A stretch of DNA of 64,000 nucleotides from JAEXOD01 sp964652025. GTDB lineage: Bacteria > Bacteroidota > Ignavibacteria > Ignavibacteriales > Melioribacteraceae. The stretch covers positions 77,236 through 141,235 of the forward strand of contig CAZYZX010000011.1 of NCBI GenBank assembly GCA_964652025.1, written 5' to 3'. Made by a program: the position numbers and the translations under genes. A model generated the notes under the pieces. The model saw nothing but the letters and a program-made list of their open reading frames with translations. It was not told where the DNA came from and ran no database searches. Below are positions 25,926 to 34,024 of the stretch, piece after piece. Every line of letters begins with the position of its first letter. Within the stretch, counting starts at the first letter, position 1.

Positions 25926-26666
25926 TTAAAACGATGTTACAAAATTTATTCTTATTCCACTATTCCCTGTAAATAAATTCTCTGGGCTAAAGTTAACATT
26001 CCAAGATTGCTCAGTTTTTAAATTTTTATTGTGCTTATTAACTAATCTAACAGCATTAATTACACTTGCAATACGATTTAATATAAGCGCACCAACAGCA
26101 AAGCGAACGTTGTTATAAGCTTGCTCGCTACTTGTCCACATATTTCTATATTCTTTGCGCATATCATTATCTTTCCAATTCCAATAAAAAACATCTGTAT
26201 TATAAACTTTGCTAAACTCTCTGTTTAATTCCTTTTCTCTATTATAGGAGTAAACACTCATATAGCTACCTATGCGCGCATAAAAATCTTGGTCATCACC
26301 TGTATATGTAACGCCTCCTTTAGACCTAGCATAAGATTTATAATTATCTTCTTGCCACTTTCCATATGTATTAAAACCAATTGTAGCACCCCAAAAAACA
26401 ACATCGGCAGCAGTTAGATATTTACCTAAACTGTAATCACCAGCATATAGCTCTCCCATACCGGGCAAAATGAAACTGTATAAAATAGCAAGCCCCACAC
26501 TTTTTTTACCTTCACTTGTGTTAAAGGGTATTGCTGTTTTAAAGCTTTTTAATTCTGTTATATTAATTTTACTTTTAATTTCATAAAGCCCATTAGTTTC
26601 TTGGGCATTTAATATTATTAAATTCACAAAAAACAAACACAAAGCTATTAAGGTTTTTCTTTTCAT
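25926..26666 (-). CDS. DUF5683-like exported or membrane protein
   Basis: A 246-residue protein of unknown function. It has a signal peptide (MKRKTLIALCLFFVNLIILNAQ) and the recognisable core KKSVGLAILYSFILPGMGELYAG (residues about 54-76, read in parts), which forms a glycine/proline hairpin between two hydrophobic segments, as in DUF5683 proteins of the FCB group; a further hydrophobic piece follows (KYLTAADVVFWGATIGF), then a long Tyr/Arg/Asp-rich region and FAVGALILNRIASVINAVR. The C-terminus (NVNFSPENLFTGNSGIRINFVTSF) looks like membrane-facing beta strands. It follows mtaB by 18 nt and ends in its own terminator. The envelope location is inferred; no function should be assigned. Confidence 0.75.
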   Translation of the reverse strand: MKRKTLIALCLFFVNLIILNAQETNGLYEIKSKINITELKSFKTAIPFNTSEGKKSVGLAILYSFILPGMGELYAGDYSLGKYLTAADVVFWGATIGFNTYGKWQEDNYKSYARSKGGVTYTGDDQDFYARIGSYMSVYSYNREKELNREFSKVYNTDVFYWNWKDNDMRKEYRNMWTSSEQAYNNVRFAVGALILNRIASVINAVRLVNKHNKNLKTEQSWNVNFSPENLFTGNSGIRINFVTSF

Positions 26667-26684
26667 ATTTAACCTAATTTAATT

Positions 26685-27980
26685 TTATATAATTTCTCCA
26701 TTACAAATATTATCTTTTACGCTAACAATTTTTACAGTAGTTAAGGTATTAATTAACTTATCATCATATGGAACTGCTACCCTAACATAATTTGAAGAAA
26801 AACCTTGCATATAACCATTATGGTTTTCGGCTTCAAATAAAACTTCTAAATTTTTACCAATCATTTTTTCTAAAAACTCGTTATGCTTTTTTAAGCTTAA
26901 AATTCTTAGCCTGTTGTTTCGTTCCTTTTTTACTTCAACCGGTACCTTATTAGGCATATCAATAGATTTTGTATTTGGTCTATCAGAATATGTAAAAACA
27001 TGTAAATACGAAATTGGTAAATCTTTTAGCAAATTAAAAGTCAATAAAAAATCCTCTTCCGTTTCTCCCGGAAAACCTACAATAACATCTACTCCAATTC
27101 CAATATCTGGAATTGCCGCTGCTATTTTATTAATTAAGTTTTTATAAAAAGTTGCAGTATAACGGCGTTTCATTAGCTTTAATATTTTGGGGCTGCCATT
27201 TTGTAAAGGAATATGAAAATGCTTGCACATTCTATTATCGGTTTTAACCAAATCGATAATTTCATCAGTTAATAAGTTCGGCTCTATACTGCTTATTCTT
27301 AATCTAAAATTACCATTGTTGCTTAATAATAATTTTAGGGCAGAATAAAAATCAGAATTAACAGATTTACCATAATCCCCAACATTAACACCCGTTAAAA
27401 CAACTTCTTTATATCCATTATCAATAAGCTCGTTAAATTTATTAAGCATAGTTTCAGGTTCCATGCTTCGGCTTTTACCACGGGCTAAAGGAATAGTGCA
27501 ATAACTACATTTGTAATCACAGCCATCTTGTATCTTAAAAAATGCTCGAGTTCTACTATCAGCATCAGATGAAGATGCTGTAACAAAATCGTTTAATTTA
27601 TCTGTTGGTGTAACAAAAATGCACGAAAGCTCTTTTTTGTTAAAATCTTCTAATATATTAAATAACTTAAATTTTTCGTTACTGCCTAAAACAACGTCCA
27701 CACCTTTTATTGCTGCAATTTGCTCCGGTCTTAGTTGTGCATAGCAACCTGTAACAGCTACAAATCCATTTGGATTATTTCTTAAAGCTCGTCGCACAAT
27801 TTGGCGGCATTCTTTATCTGCACTTTCTGTTACTGTGCATGTATTTATAACGTAAACATCTGCTGCTTCGTTAAAATCTACTATTTTATACCCTTGCTGT
27901 AAAAATTGCTTTCCTATTGTGCTGGTTTCTGCAAAATTTAACTTACAACCAAGTGTGTAAAATGCTACTGTATTACTCAA
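26685..27980 (-). CDS. mtaB: tRNA (N6-threonylcarbamoyladenosine(37)-C2)-methylthiotransferase MtaB
   Basis: Radical-SAM enzyme that converts t6A37 to ms2t6A37 in tRNAs reading ANN codons. The 431-residue protein has the three Cys of the N-terminal UPF0004 domain (Cys 12 in TLGCKLN, Cys 48 in INTCTV, Cys 79 in VTGCYAQ) binding one cluster, and the radical-SAM triad Cys 154, 158, 161 in GCDYKCSYCTIPLARGKSRS binding the other, ending with a TRAM-like tail. CKLNFAE and CTVTESADKECRQ are MtaB-type, distinguishing it from MiaB and RimO. The start is TTG 27978-27980: a stop lies immediately upstream and AAAGGAAC is placed correctly before it. The DUF5683 gene follows 18 nt downstream. Confidence 0.93.
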   Translation of the reverse strand: MSNTVAFYTLGCKLNFAETSTIGKQFLQQGYKIVDFNEAADVYVINTCTVTESADKECRQIVRRALRNNPNGFVAVTGCYAQLRPEQIAAIKGVDVVLGSNEKFKLFNILEDFNKKELSCIFVTPTDKLNDFVTASSSDADSRTRAFFKIQDGCDYKCSYCTIPLARGKSRSMEPETMLNKFNELIDNGYKEVVLTGVNVGDYGKSVNSDFYSALKLLLSNNGNFRLRISSIEPNLLTDEIIDLVKTDNRMCKHFHIPLQNGSPKILKLMKRRYTATFYKNLINKIAAAIPDIGIGVDVIVGFPGETEEDFLLTFNLLKDLPISYLHVFTYSDRPNTKSIDMPNKVPVEVKKERNNRLRILSLKKHNEFLEKMIGKNLEVLFEAENHNGYMQGFSSNYVRVAVPYDDKLINTLTTVKIVSVKDNICNGEII

Positions 27981-28061
27981 TTAGTTCCTTTCTTTAATTT
28001 TATTTTTTTATAATACAAAATTAAAAAAGATAGTTCAAAATATATAATATTTATTTTAGGT

Positions 28062-28109
28062 AATAAAAAAGGGCTATATTTTAGGTTTTTATCCATAAAA
28101 TACAGCCCT
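28062..28109 (-). terminator. Terminator after rpsA
   Basis: AGGGCTATATTTTA at 28070-28083 pairs with TAAAATACAGCCCT at 28096-28109, with a single mismatch, then a run of A on the plus strand (28064-28069) that gives U residues in the minus-strand transcript. It follows the rpsA stop codon by 20 nt. Confidence 0.92.
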
Positions 28110-28128
28110 ATAATTATTCTATTTTGCC

Positions 28129-29979
28129 TTATTCAGCGGATTCGCTTTGTGCTTCTTCTGCTGGCTTAGCTTCTTTCTTTGTTTCTGTAGTAGGATCTTC
28201 GTATAAATTAAAATCGCTACTATCAAATTTGCCTGCATCTGCATTTTTAATTGCGTCTATTGTTACTTTCTCTAATTTATGAGTAGTAATATAGTTAACA
28301 ATTTCTTCATCAGATTTTTCTTTTAATGGAGCTAAAGCACTTAAAACAATTTTCTTGTTCTCTTTGTCAAATTCAACAACTCTTAATTCAAGTTCGGTAT
28401 CTAATGGGAAACCAATAGTTAAATTTTTAATTTTTGAAGGTGATAACTGTGTAGAAGGAACAAAACCATCAACACCTTTTGGTAATTCTACAATTAATCC
28501 CTTTTCAATTAATCTTACTACTTTTCCAGTTACATCAGTACCAACAGAGTAAATTGATTCAAACTCTGGCCATGGATTTTCATTAATTTGTTTATGACCT
28601 AACGAGATTTTTCTTTGTTCTGTATCTACACTTAAAACAACAACTTCAATTTTTTCGTTCTTCTTAACAACTTCGCCGGGATGACGAATCTTCTTTGTCC
28701 AAGATAAATCGCTAATATGAATTAAACCGTCAATACCGGGTTCTAATTCAACAAATACACCAAAGCTTGTTAAGTTGCGTGCTGTTCCTACGTGTCTGCT
28801 ACCAACTGGGTATTTCTTCATTAATTCTTGCCATGGGTCTGGTGTTAATTGTTTCATACCTAAGGATATCTTCTTCTCGTTTTTATCCAAAGATAAGATA
28901 ACAGCTTCTACTATTTGACCCATAGATACAAATTGTGATGGATGGCTTATGTGTTGTGTCCAACTCATTTCACTAATGTGGATTAAGCCTTCTATACCTT
29001 TTTCAATTTCTATAAATGCACCATACTCGGTTAAAGATACTACTCTACCAGTAACTTTATCATTAATTTTGTATTTTTCATCAATGTTTTCCCAAGGATG
29101 TGGCAATAATTGCTTTAAGCTTAAGGAAATACGTTTTTTCTGCTTGTCAAAATCTGTTACAACTACATTAATTTTGTCGTCTAATTTAACAACTTCACTT
29201 GGATGATTAATTCTTCCCCAGCTTAAATCTGTAATATGGATTAAACCATCTACACCGTTTAAGTCTACAAACACACCAAAATCTGTAATTGCTTTAACAG
29301 TACCAGCAAGAATTTGACCTTTTTCTAATTGGTCAAGAATTTCTTGTCTTTCGCCAGCATGTTTTTCTTCAAGTAATACTTTGCGGGATACAACAACGTT
29401 TTCTGTAGGTTCGTTAATCTTAACAATTTTGAAATCAAATGTTTGGCCAACATAAGCATCAAAATCACGAACTGGTCTAATATCAATTTGAGAACCTGGC
29501 AAAAATGCTTCTATGCCGCCCATGATATCCACAACCATTCCACCTTTAATTCTTTTAAGAATTTTACCCGGTATAACAGTCTCGTTAGCATAAGCATTTT
29601 TAACTTTTTCCCACATCTTAAGAAAATCTGCTCTCTTTTTGCTTAATACTAAGTTTCCTTCTTCGTCTTCTTTGCTCTCTATAACTATTTCTACAGTATT
29701 ACCAATTTTTAGTTCTTCAGTAGCAGTAAACTCGGATTTAGGAATTAATCCATCAGATTTAAAACCAACATCTAAAACAACATTATCACCATCAATAGCT
29801 ACAATAGTACCTTTAATAATTTCTCCTTCCCTAATATTTCGGAATGACTTTGATATAAGTTCTTCAAATTCCGATTGTTCGGTAGTTGAGTAGTCTTCAT
29901 CGTTAAAATACTTTGTTTTACCTGCACTTTTAACGCTTTGTTTTACGGCTTCATCTACACCGTTTTTAAATTCGGACAT
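28129..29979 (-). CDS. rpsA: 30S ribosomal protein S1
   Basis: The large RNA-binding protein that brings mRNA to the 30S subunit. The 616-residue product holds six S1 repeats, beginning near residues 52, 136, 222, 306, 392 and 478, e.g. GTIVAIDGDNVVLDVGFKSDG, GTVKAITDFGVFVDLNGVDG and GTARNLTSFGVFVELEPGIDG (parts). Repeats 3 to 5 carry the GLIHI(S/T)(D/E)(L/M)SW consensus. An acidic tail (EETETKKEAKPAEEAQSESAE-like) closes it. ATG 29977-29979 has a strong GGAGG at 29984-29988, noteworthy because S1 is often translated without one. The gene follows cmk after 104 nt of leader that holds a structured element, and a terminator ends it. Confidence 0.98.
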   Translation of the reverse strand: MSEFKNGVDEAVKQSVKSAGKTKYFNDEDYSTTEQSEFEELISKSFRNIREGEIIKGTIVAIDGDNVVLDVGFKSDGLIPKSEFTATEELKIGNTVEIVIESKEDEEGNLVLSKKRADFLKMWEKVKNAYANETVIPGKILKRIKGGMVVDIMGGIEAFLPGSQIDIRPVRDFDAYVGQTFDFKIVKINEPTENVVVSRKVLLEEKHAGERQEILDQLEKGQILAGTVKAITDFGVFVDLNGVDGLIHITDLSWGRINHPSEVVKLDDKINVVVTDFDKQKKRISLSLKQLLPHPWENIDEKYKINDKVTGRVVSLTEYGAFIEIEKGIEGLIHISEMSWTQHISHPSQFVSMGQIVEAVILSLDKNEKKISLGMKQLTPDPWQELMKKYPVGSRHVGTARNLTSFGVFVELEPGIDGLIHISDLSWTKKIRHPGEVVKKNEKIEVVVLSVDTEQRKISLGHKQINENPWPEFESIYSVGTDVTGKVVRLIEKGLIVELPKGVDGFVPSTQLSPSKIKNLTIGFPLDTELELRVVEFDKENKKIVLSALAPLKEKSDEEIVNYITTHKLEKVTIDAIKNADAGKFDSSDFNLYEDPTTETKKEAKPAEEAQSESAE

Positions 29980-30003
29980 TTATCCTCCAAATAATTTCTT
30001 TGC

Positions 30004-30081
30004 TTGTTTTTATATACCGGTCACTTAATATATAAAAACAAAGCTGCTTGATTTAGTTTAACATCATTAATTTAGGTGACC
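30004..30081 (-). promoter_or_regulatory. Structured leader of rpsA, possible pseudoknot
   Basis: In the 104 nt between cmk and rpsA, TTGTTTTTATATA (30004-30016) and its exact complement (30029-30041) form a 13-bp stem with a 12-nt loop. Six contiguous bases in that loop (GGTCAC at 30019-30024) are complementary to GTGACC at 30076-30081, and after one mismatch three more pairs follow. Pairing of loop with an outside segment would give a pseudoknot. The stem ends 15 nt before the GGAGG of rpsA. This is a candidate for S1 autoregulation; it might instead be a protein operator (GGTCAC/GTGACC dyad). Confidence 0.4.
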
Positions 30082-30083
30082 TG

Positions 30084-30764
30084 TTAATTTCTTATTTTAT
30101 CTACCAATTTAGCAACAAGTGCTAAAACTTCTGTCTTTTCTTGTTCAACTGTTATGTTTGTTGTATCTATTTCTATAGCATCATCTGCTTTTTTTAAGGG
30201 GCTTACTTCTCTGCTGCTATCTATTAAGTCCCTTTTTTTTATGTTTTCTAAAACCTCTTCAAAGGTTACATCTAAATTATTTTCTTTATACTCTTTAAAT
30301 CTTCTTTTCGCTCTAGCTTCTACAGATGCAGTTAAAAATATTTTTATATTTGCTTCTGGAAAAACAACCGTCGTTGTGTCTCTTCCTTCTGTTATAATAC
30401 TATGTTCGTTTGCAATCTTTCGTTGCAAAACCACCATCTCTTGTCTAACTTCTGGTATTGCACTAACTTCGCTTACTTTAGAACTTACATATGGCTTTCT
30501 TATTTCCTCTGTTACCTCTTCGTTATCAACCCAAACTCTTGTAACACCGTTATCAAACTTTAGCTGCAAATTAATTTTTTTTGTAAGCTCTATTATTTTT
30601 TCTTTATCGTTTTCTATTTCATTTTTAATTACTAAATAGGTTATGGCTCTATACATCGCTCCGGTATCGAGATAGAGAAAATCTAAGTAATCTGCAAGTT
30701 TTTTTGCTAGTGTACTTTTACCGGAGGATGCCGGTCCATCTATTGCAATAATTATTTTTTTCAT
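30084..30764 (-). CDS. cmk: Cytidylate kinase
   Basis: Phosphorylates CMP and dCMP with ATP in the cytosol. The 226-residue product has P-loop IAIDGPASSGKSTLAKKLA (GPASSGKST at 10-18), LDTGAMYRAITYL for the CMP-binding region, GRDTTTVVFPEANIKIFLTASVEARAKRR (parts) covering the conserved Arg/Asp site, and SREVSPLKKADDAIEIDTTNI near the lid. Length is normal. ATG 30762-30764 starts MKKIIIAIDGPASSG. cmk sits immediately upstream of rpsA, an association that is conserved in many bacteria, with an untranslated spacer of 104 nt between them. Confidence 0.97.
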   Translation of the reverse strand: MKKIIIAIDGPASSGKSTLAKKLADYLDFLYLDTGAMYRAITYLVIKNEIENDKEKIIELTKKINLQLKFDNGVTRVWVDNEEVTEEIRKPYVSSKVSEVSAIPEVRQEMVVLQRKIANEHSIITEGRDTTTVVFPEANIKIFLTASVEARAKRRFKEYKENNLDVTFEEVLENIKKRDLIDSSREVSPLKKADDAIEIDTTNITVEQEKTEVLALVAKLVDKIRN

Positions 30765-30867
30765 AGCCTGTAAATTTAAACAATTTCTTCCTTTTTATCA
30801 ATTCTTTTATAGCTATAAAAAAAATTTAATATTAGTAAATTGCAATAAATCTTAGCTAAAGCTAAAA

Positions 30868-31644
30868 TTACTTTTTGCTTGTTAACTTTCCGGCAAGCCC
30901 TTCGTAAGCAGTTAATTCTGCATCAATTGAACCTATAATAATTTTGGTTTTAACTTTAACCGGTACTTTTAAGTTATCATCTGTTAGCCATACTAATATA
31001 GTCCCTTCACTTTTAAATAGTCCTCCTTCTGTAACTAATGGCTCTACAATAATACAATCAAAAGTGCCCGCTGTAACTTTTACCCTTTCCTTTCCATGAT
31101 AAACCACATCTAATGGATATACTTTGTTTTTATAAAAATTTTCTAAATGTATTTTATCCCCTTTTTTCATTTTGCTATAATCAAAGGTGCGCGCTAAATA
31201 AAATGCGGAAACAATATCGTTAACATATAAAGGAATGTCATATTCACCTTCGCTTGTTTTTGCCTTACCTCTTCTATGGTCAAAAAATGCAGAAAAATCT
31301 CTGCTGTAACTACCTTCCCTAATATGCTGCTCAAATCTCCATGGGAATAATCCTTCTACATCAAGATAAGTTTCGTATCTATCTCGCACTTTGTAAACTG
31401 CGTCAAATGTTGGTACTGTGTTAACATTAAATGTAATATTATATGCATCTCTACCCGATATTTTCTTTATTTTTGGTATTTGCATAACCGCAATTCCTGC
31501 TGTAACAAAACCATATTTAACATCAAAAGTTAGTTTTTCACCTTCTTTAAATGCTTTATTTTCAAGTTTTCTAAATGTTGTTTGCTGTGCTATTATGCCT
31601 GTTACGCTTATAATCAATATAATTAATGTTAATAATTTTTTCAT
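30868..31644 (-). CDS. DUF3108 domain exported protein
   Basis: A 258-residue protein with a signal peptide (MKKLLTLIILIISVTGIIAQ) followed by a DUF3108-type domain: FKEGEKLTFDVKYGFVTAGIAVMQI, FRFEQHIREG-like (here WRFEQHIREGSYSRD), the DIVSAFYLARTFDYSKMKKGD block, VTAGTFDCIIVEPLVTEGGLFKSEG and a closing strand region. The family is thought to be periplasmic and beta-rich, but its function has not been established to my knowledge. It overlaps the GT9 gene upstream by the ATGA four bases, so it is transcribed with it and the mpg/TPR genes. About 100 nt of non-coding DNA separates it from cmk. Confidence 0.82.
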   Translation of the reverse strand: MKKLLTLIILIISVTGIIAQQTTFRKLENKAFKEGEKLTFDVKYGFVTAGIAVMQIPKIKKISGRDAYNITFNVNTVPTFDAVYKVRDRYETYLDVEGLFPWRFEQHIREGSYSRDFSAFFDHRRGKAKTSEGEYDIPLYVNDIVSAFYLARTFDYSKMKKGDKIHLENFYKNKVYPLDVVYHGKERVKVTAGTFDCIIVEPLVTEGGLFKSEGTILVWLTDDNLKVPVKVKTKIIIGSIDAELTAYEGLAGKLTSKK

Positions 31645-32666
31645 AATTCCTCTCTGGAATAAAAAATTTTTGTAATTGTATCTAAAACCTTGTTAATATT
31701 AATATAGTTCATACAATTTAATTTTTCGCACTGTTTCCTATTACAGTTATTACAATCTAATTCTGGTTCAAAAATAAACCGTTTGCTTGTATAAGGTCCC
31801 CATCTTTTAGCACTACACTCGTTAAACTTAGGATAAAATCCAACAGTATATTTATTAAGTGCTGCCGCTAAGTGAATAGGACCTGTTGAATTAGCAATTA
31901 ATAAATCAGACTGACTAATTAGTGCAACAAGTTCCGTTAAATTAAATTTGCCACTAAAGTTAAGAACATTTTTACTAACTGTTAAGCTTTCGCACAATTC
32001 TTTTTCTGCTTCGCTTCCTGTTAGTACTATGTTAAACTTCAAACTTTGTGCCAAAAGGGATATAAGCTCCTTCATTTTTTCTATTGATAAGTCTATTGCA
32101 CTTCCACCACTACCAGGATGTACTATTATTGTAGGTTTTTCGCTTTCTATTCCATTTTCTGCAAAAGCTTGCTTTATAGCTTTCACATCTTTATCCAATG
32201 GTTGTATAGAAAAATCTACACTATTAGCGTTTGGATTAACATTTATATTAATTTTTTCTAATAACGAAAAATTATATTCCAGTTCGTGCTTATCACCACT
32301 TTTACGGTGTTCAAAAACTTTTTTATTAAATAAAAAAGAGTACCACCTGTATCCTGTGCCTACCCTAATTTTTATAAAAGAGATAAATGTTGCAAATGCA
32401 AAATTAGTTCGCGGATACACATGAAACACAACATCAAATTTTTCTTTTTTTAATAAAGATACTAATTTAATAAAACTTAAATTATCAACCTCAATAACTT
32501 CATCTATATATTTATTTAACTTTACCAAAGGAGCAGTATACTTTTTAACTAAAAAATAAACTTTACTATTTGGCAATTGTTTTTTTATTTCTGCTGCCAT
32601 TGGTAATGTTAAGGTTAAATCGCCTATCCTATCAGTTCTTATTATTAATATCTTTTCTATTTTCAT
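31641..32666 (-). CDS. Glycosyltransferase family 9 (heptosyltransferase-like)
   Basis: A 341-residue cytosolic GT-B enzyme of the ADP-heptose:LPS heptosyltransferase family, likely acting on the LPS core. Visible are the N-terminal ILIIRTDRIGDLTLTLPMAAEI, the donor-site IIVHPGSGGSAIDLSIEKM, VLTGSEAEKELCESL, NFSGKFNLTELVALISQSDLLIANSTGPIHLAAAL (parts), where NSTGPIHLA is the conserved nucleotide-sugar loop. It ends in a cysteine-rich tail (DCNNCNRKQCEKLNC), four to five Cys that may bind a metal and are seen in FCB members. Start ATG 32664-32666 overlaps mpg by 35 nt; its stop overlaps the DUF3108 start by 4 nt. Confidence 0.9.
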   Translation of the reverse strand: MKIEKILIIRTDRIGDLTLTLPMAAEIKKQLPNSKVYFLVKKYTAPLVKLNKYIDEVIEVDNLSFIKLVSLLKKEKFDVVFHVYPRTNFAFATFISFIKIRVGTGYRWYSFLFNKKVFEHRKSGDKHELEYNFSLLEKININVNPNANSVDFSIQPLDKDVKAIKQAFAENGIESEKPTIIVHPGSGGSAIDLSIEKMKELISLLAQSLKFNIVLTGSEAEKELCESLTVSKNVLNFSGKFNLTELVALISQSDLLIANSTGPIHLAAALNKYTVGFYPKFNECSAKRWGPYTSKRFIFEPELDCNNCNRKQCEKLNCMNYININKVLDTITKIFYSREEL

Positions 32667-33264
32667 TACGCGATAAATAATTACTGTTTTTTATAAAAAA
32701 ACGTCTCTTTAATTCTTTTGCCTTGCTTATCCCAATACGTTCACTACAACCAATTTCAAAATTGGTATAATTATCATCTGCAATTTTTATTATACCCTCT
32801 TGTAACTTTAATCCATTTAAATTTTTATCTATATCATAAGCTATAGTTAGTTTACCTGGTCCATTTAGTAAATTAATTTTTTCTTTATTAGTAATTTCAC
32901 TTTTGTTATAACGGCGCTGCGCAAAAGTTTCTATACCAAATAAAGGTTCTGCACTACGGATTAGTATGGCAGAGCCTTCATTTTCTTTTCCTGTAACAAT
33001 ATTAGCACAATGGTACATACCATATGTAAAGTAAACATATAAATATCCACCACCATTAAACATTGTACTGTTTCTGTTTTTTTTACCACCATAAGAGTGG
33101 CTTGCGGGGTCATCTATTGTGTAAACTTCTACTTCTGTAATTCTACTAATTAAGGTAGTATCAGCTTCATATTTAATTAGTAATTTACCTAAAATCTCCT
33201 TTGCTACAATAAACACATCTCTATAAAAAAAATCTTCTGTTAATAAATCATAATCTAAAATCAT
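32632..33264 (-). CDS. mpg: DNA-3-methyladenine glycosylase (AAG/MPG family)
   Basis: Excises alkylated and deaminated purines at the start of base-excision repair. The 210-residue product contains the family segments VAKEILGKLLIKY, ITEVEVYTIDDPASHSYGG with the catalytic Glu at 44, MFNGGGYLYVYFTYGMYHCANIVTG (parts), SAILIRSAEPLFGIE and RIGISKAKELKRRFFIKNSNYLSR. A short Asn/Lys-rich tail completes it. It overlaps the start of the GT9 gene by 35 nt. The neighbouring glycosyltransferase suggests shared transcription rather than shared function. ATG 33262-33264 is the start. Confidence 0.94.
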   Translation of the reverse strand: MILDYDLLTEDFFYRDVFIVAKEILGKLLIKYEADTTLISRITEVEVYTIDDPASHSYGGKKNRNSTMFNGGGYLYVYFTYGMYHCANIVTGKENEGSAILIRSAEPLFGIETFAQRRYNKSEITNKEKINLLNGPGKLTIAYDIDKNLNGLKLQEGIIKIADDNYTNFEIGCSERIGISKAKELKRRFFIKNSNYLSRNENRKDINNKN

Positions 33265-33280
33265 TTAAACTTAATTATCT

Positions 33281-33937
33281 TTAACCCATCTTTTCTTTTA
33301 TTTCTAATATTTTTGCCCTAAACATCATTTCCTTTTCGGGGTTTACCAAAATTAATTTTTCATACATATCGGCAGCTTCCTTAAAATTTCCCTGTGCATA
33401 GTATATTTCTGCCAACTTTTCGCTTATTAATTCTTTATTGCTAAACTCTATATTTATTTCTTCTTCATTATCTGTTATTTTTGGAATTTTTGCATTTTGT
33501 AATTCTTTAGCAATCTTTTCTAAATTATCATCAATATTATCACTTATATCTATTTTATCATCTTCAGCAGAAAAAGAAAGCACATCTTGGTCATCTAAAA
33601 AGGTATCCACCTCTTCGCCAATTTTTTTACTATTTTGCATAATGTTTTCTGCTTTATTATTGTAATATGCTAAAGTATCTTTACAGTTAATAAGTTTACT
33701 TGCCTTTAAAAAGTGCTCTTTGGCTTTTTCATAATCCCCATTAACAGCTAAAACTTTACCCATTACAATATGAGCAGTAGGATAATTTGGATACAAACTT
33801 AGTCCATGCTTTAAAATTTCGTATGCTTTATTAACTTCCCTTTCTTCTAAGTAGTAATTTGCTACAGCAGCAAACAATGGGGAATTCGGTTCATACTCGT
33901 AAATTAAAAGTACTTTGTCTGTTAATTCTTTAGTCAT
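33281..33937 (-). CDS. Tetratricopeptide-repeat protein of unknown function
   Basis: A 218-residue protein without a signal peptide. At least three TPR units are visible: PLFAAVANYYLEEREVNKAYEIL, PNYPTAHIVMGKVLAVNGDYEKAKEHF and, near the C-terminus, ISEKLAEIYYAQGNFKEAADMYEKLILVNP. Between them lies an acidic, low-complexity spacer (residues about 105-170, rich in Asp/Glu/Ile/Asn). TPRs mediate protein contacts; no partner is evident from context. It heads a four-gene unit (TPR, mpg, GT9, DUF3108) and starts at ATG 33935-33937, 87 nt downstream of the preceding gene's stop and its terminator. Confidence 0.75.
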   Translation of the reverse strand: MTKELTDKVLLIYEYEPNSPLFAAVANYYLEEREVNKAYEILKHGLSLYPNYPTAHIVMGKVLAVNGDYEKAKEHFLKASKLINCKDTLAYYNNKAENIMQNSKKIGEEVDTFLDDQDVLSFSAEDDKIDISDNIDDNLEKIAKELQNAKIPKITDNEEEINIEFSNKELISEKLAEIYYAQGNFKEAADMYEKLILVNPEKEMMFRAKILEIKEKMG

Positions 33938-33956
33938 GTTTTATAATTACTTAATA

Positions 33957-33992
33957 ATAAAAAAAGGTTTGCCTAATAAAACGGCAAACCTT
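33957..33992 (-). terminator. Terminator after the GT2 gene
   Basis: AAGGTTTGCC at 33964-33973 pairs with GGCAAACCTT at 33983-33992 around TAATAAAAC, with a run of A on the plus strand before it (U-tract in the minus transcript). It starts 33 nt after the stop codon at 34025. Confidence 0.93.
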
Positions 33993-34024
33993 AATATAAA
34001 ACAAATTATAATAAAAATCAAAGT

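Noticed and set aside
30852..30865. TTAGCT-AA-AGCTAA as a terminator of the DUF3108 gene
   Set aside because: Only six pairs and no U-tract; and it lies just after the stop codon without other support.
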